Shown in pieces: positions 63,302 through 64,000 of a stretch of 64,000 nucleotides of DNA; positions within the stretch are counted from its first letter, which is position 1; each line of letters opens with the position of its first letter. The notes under the pieces were generated by a model that was not told the origin of the DNA, made no database searches, and saw only the letters and a program-made list of their open reading frames with translations. Source of the DNA: Tistrella bauzanensis (GTDB lineage Bacteria; Pseudomonadota; Alphaproteobacteria; Tistrellales; Tistrellaceae); contig NZ_BMDZ01000022.1 in assembly GCF_014636235.1 (NCBI RefSeq), forward strand, positions 1 to 64,000, written 5' to 3'. The translations under genes were made by a program, and so were the position numbers.

Positions 63302-64000
63302 ATGATCGTCCGGATCTCGACATGGGTTGCCCGCCTGTTCATCGCGGGTCTTCTCGTCGTGGTTGTGGCATTGGTTCTGGGTGGGCTGCGGCTGGCGGCG
63401 GGTCCGGTCGATCTCGGCCCCGCCGGCCCCTGGATCGCCGATCGGCTGGAACTGGCCGAGGGCCGGTTCCGACTGGATGCCGGCGACGCACGGCTGTCGC
63501 TGGACGCGGCGACCAGTTCGCTGACGCTGGCCGTGGACGATGTCGCGATCGTCGACCGGTTCGGCCAACCGGTGCTGCGCCTGCCGGGCCTGCGGATCGG
63601 CCTGTCGATCGGCGATCTGGTGGCACAGCGCATCACACCCACCACTCTGGAACTGACCGGTCTGGAAGTCGCCGTCCAGCGCGATACGTCGGGCGAGGTC
63701 TCGCTGGCCCTGCTGGACGCAAGCCCCCTCGACCGGGTGAGTGGGCCCGAAGACGGGCTGCCGATCGATCGTCTGCTGCCGCTGTTCGAACCCGGCGGGG
63801 CGCCGCCCGAACCGGTGCGCCCCGATCCGGATCTGCGGGCGCCCGACCCCGCGGCGCCACCGGTGCCGGCCAGCCCGCCATCGGATTACGAGCGGCTGCG
63901 GCAATGGCTGGATGGCATCACCGACCCCGGTGCCTGGGCGCTGGATGTATCGCAGGTTGTCCTGGTGCGGGTGACGGCGGTCCGGATCGGCTATCAGGAT
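63302..64000 (+). CDS. AsmA/DUF3971 (YhdP-like) protein, N-terminal part only
   Basis: A frame that opens at ATG 63302 and continues without a stop to the end of the window (233 codons), so the protein is truncated by the window, not by mutation. It starts with a membrane anchor (about residues 8-30), then GPVDLGPAGPWIADRLELAEGRFRL, the pattern of large inner-membrane AsmA-like/DUF3971 proteins that reach to the outer membrane and help phospholipid transport. A Pro/Asp-rich stretch lies around 160-190. Divergent from glnE, with a 160-base gap. Confidence 0.75.
   Translation, partial: MIVRISTWVARLFIAGLLVVVVALVLGGLRLAAGPVDLGPAGPWIADRLELAEGRFRLDAGDARLSLDAATSSLTLAVDDVAIVDRFGQPVLRLPGLRIGLSIGDLVAQRITPTTLELTGLEVAVQRDTSGEVSLALLDASPLDRVSGPEDGLPIDRLLPLFEPGGAPPEPVRPDPDLRAPDPAAPPVPASPPSDYERLRQWLDGITDPGAWALDVSQVVLVRVTAVRIGYQD

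Overview
The window is a G+C-rich (roughly 68-70% by eye) stretch of an alphaproteobacterial chromosome. The evidence is the gene set: a complex I NDUFA12 homologue next to mlaD and a DUF2155 gene, accC-accB-aroQ, a ThiS-ThiG fusion, a vitamin B12-dependent ribonucleotide reductase, an alphaproteobacterial-type GshB and a large Arg/Ala/Glu-rich RNase E. Rhodospirillales-like bacteria such as Tistrella would fit, but the genus is an inference.

Layout. 1-16.9 kb is mostly housekeeping: nrdJ (minus); a 756-base intergenic region with two perfect DnaA boxes; the 17.2-kDa complex I-type subunit, mlaD and DUF2155 (plus); aat, the ycjX-ycjF pair, a D-threonine aldolase-like enzyme and aroQ-accB-accC (all minus); then thiSG, a glutathione transferase, an SGNH hydrolase and gshB (plus). 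18.1-27.1 kb is the most unusual part: six tightly packed plus-strand genes that look like an undescribed biosynthetic operon. They are a stand-alone adenylation-carrier-reductase enzyme with a relic condensation domain, an aldo/keto reductase, a phytanoyl-CoA-type Fe/2-oxoglutarate oxygenase, a three-His-box membrane desaturase/hydroxylase, an EamA exporter and an ATP-grasp ligase. A plausible scheme is reduction of an amino acid to an aldehyde or alcohol, oxidative tailoring, ligation to another acid or amine, and export.

27.2-36 kb holds signalling and aromatic catabolism: a membrane cytochrome-b-like/ferredoxin/nucleotide cyclase fusion with two substrate-pocket substitutions, an inverted MCP-Cache protein, a MarR regulator divergent from the homogentisate operon hpd-hmgA-fahA with a visible palindromic operator, and a mipA/tetR divergent pair with two matching inverted repeats. 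36-44.4 kb has DUF2867, a frameshifted lysR pseudogene beside an SDR gene, a HAD phosphatase, a DsbA-like oxidoreductase, a BepA-like protease, a gamma-glutamyltransferase-like lipoprotein that lacks its nucleophile, and an aminotransferase. 44.5-64 kb covers RNase E with a long divergent leader, AmiC amidase, PBP1A, prfB with its programmed +1 frameshift, an alpha/beta hydrolase whose end overlaps a convergent PF10014-type oxygenase, an OafA-like acyltransferase in a locally lower-G+C patch, a DUF455 ferritin-like protein, Bcp, GlnE, and the start of an AsmA/DUF3971-like protein that runs off the window.

I saw no rRNA or tRNA genes, insertion sequences, prophage or CRISPR arrays. Most starts were chosen from conserved N-termini and Shine-Dalgarno spacing, so they often differ from the longest open frame.
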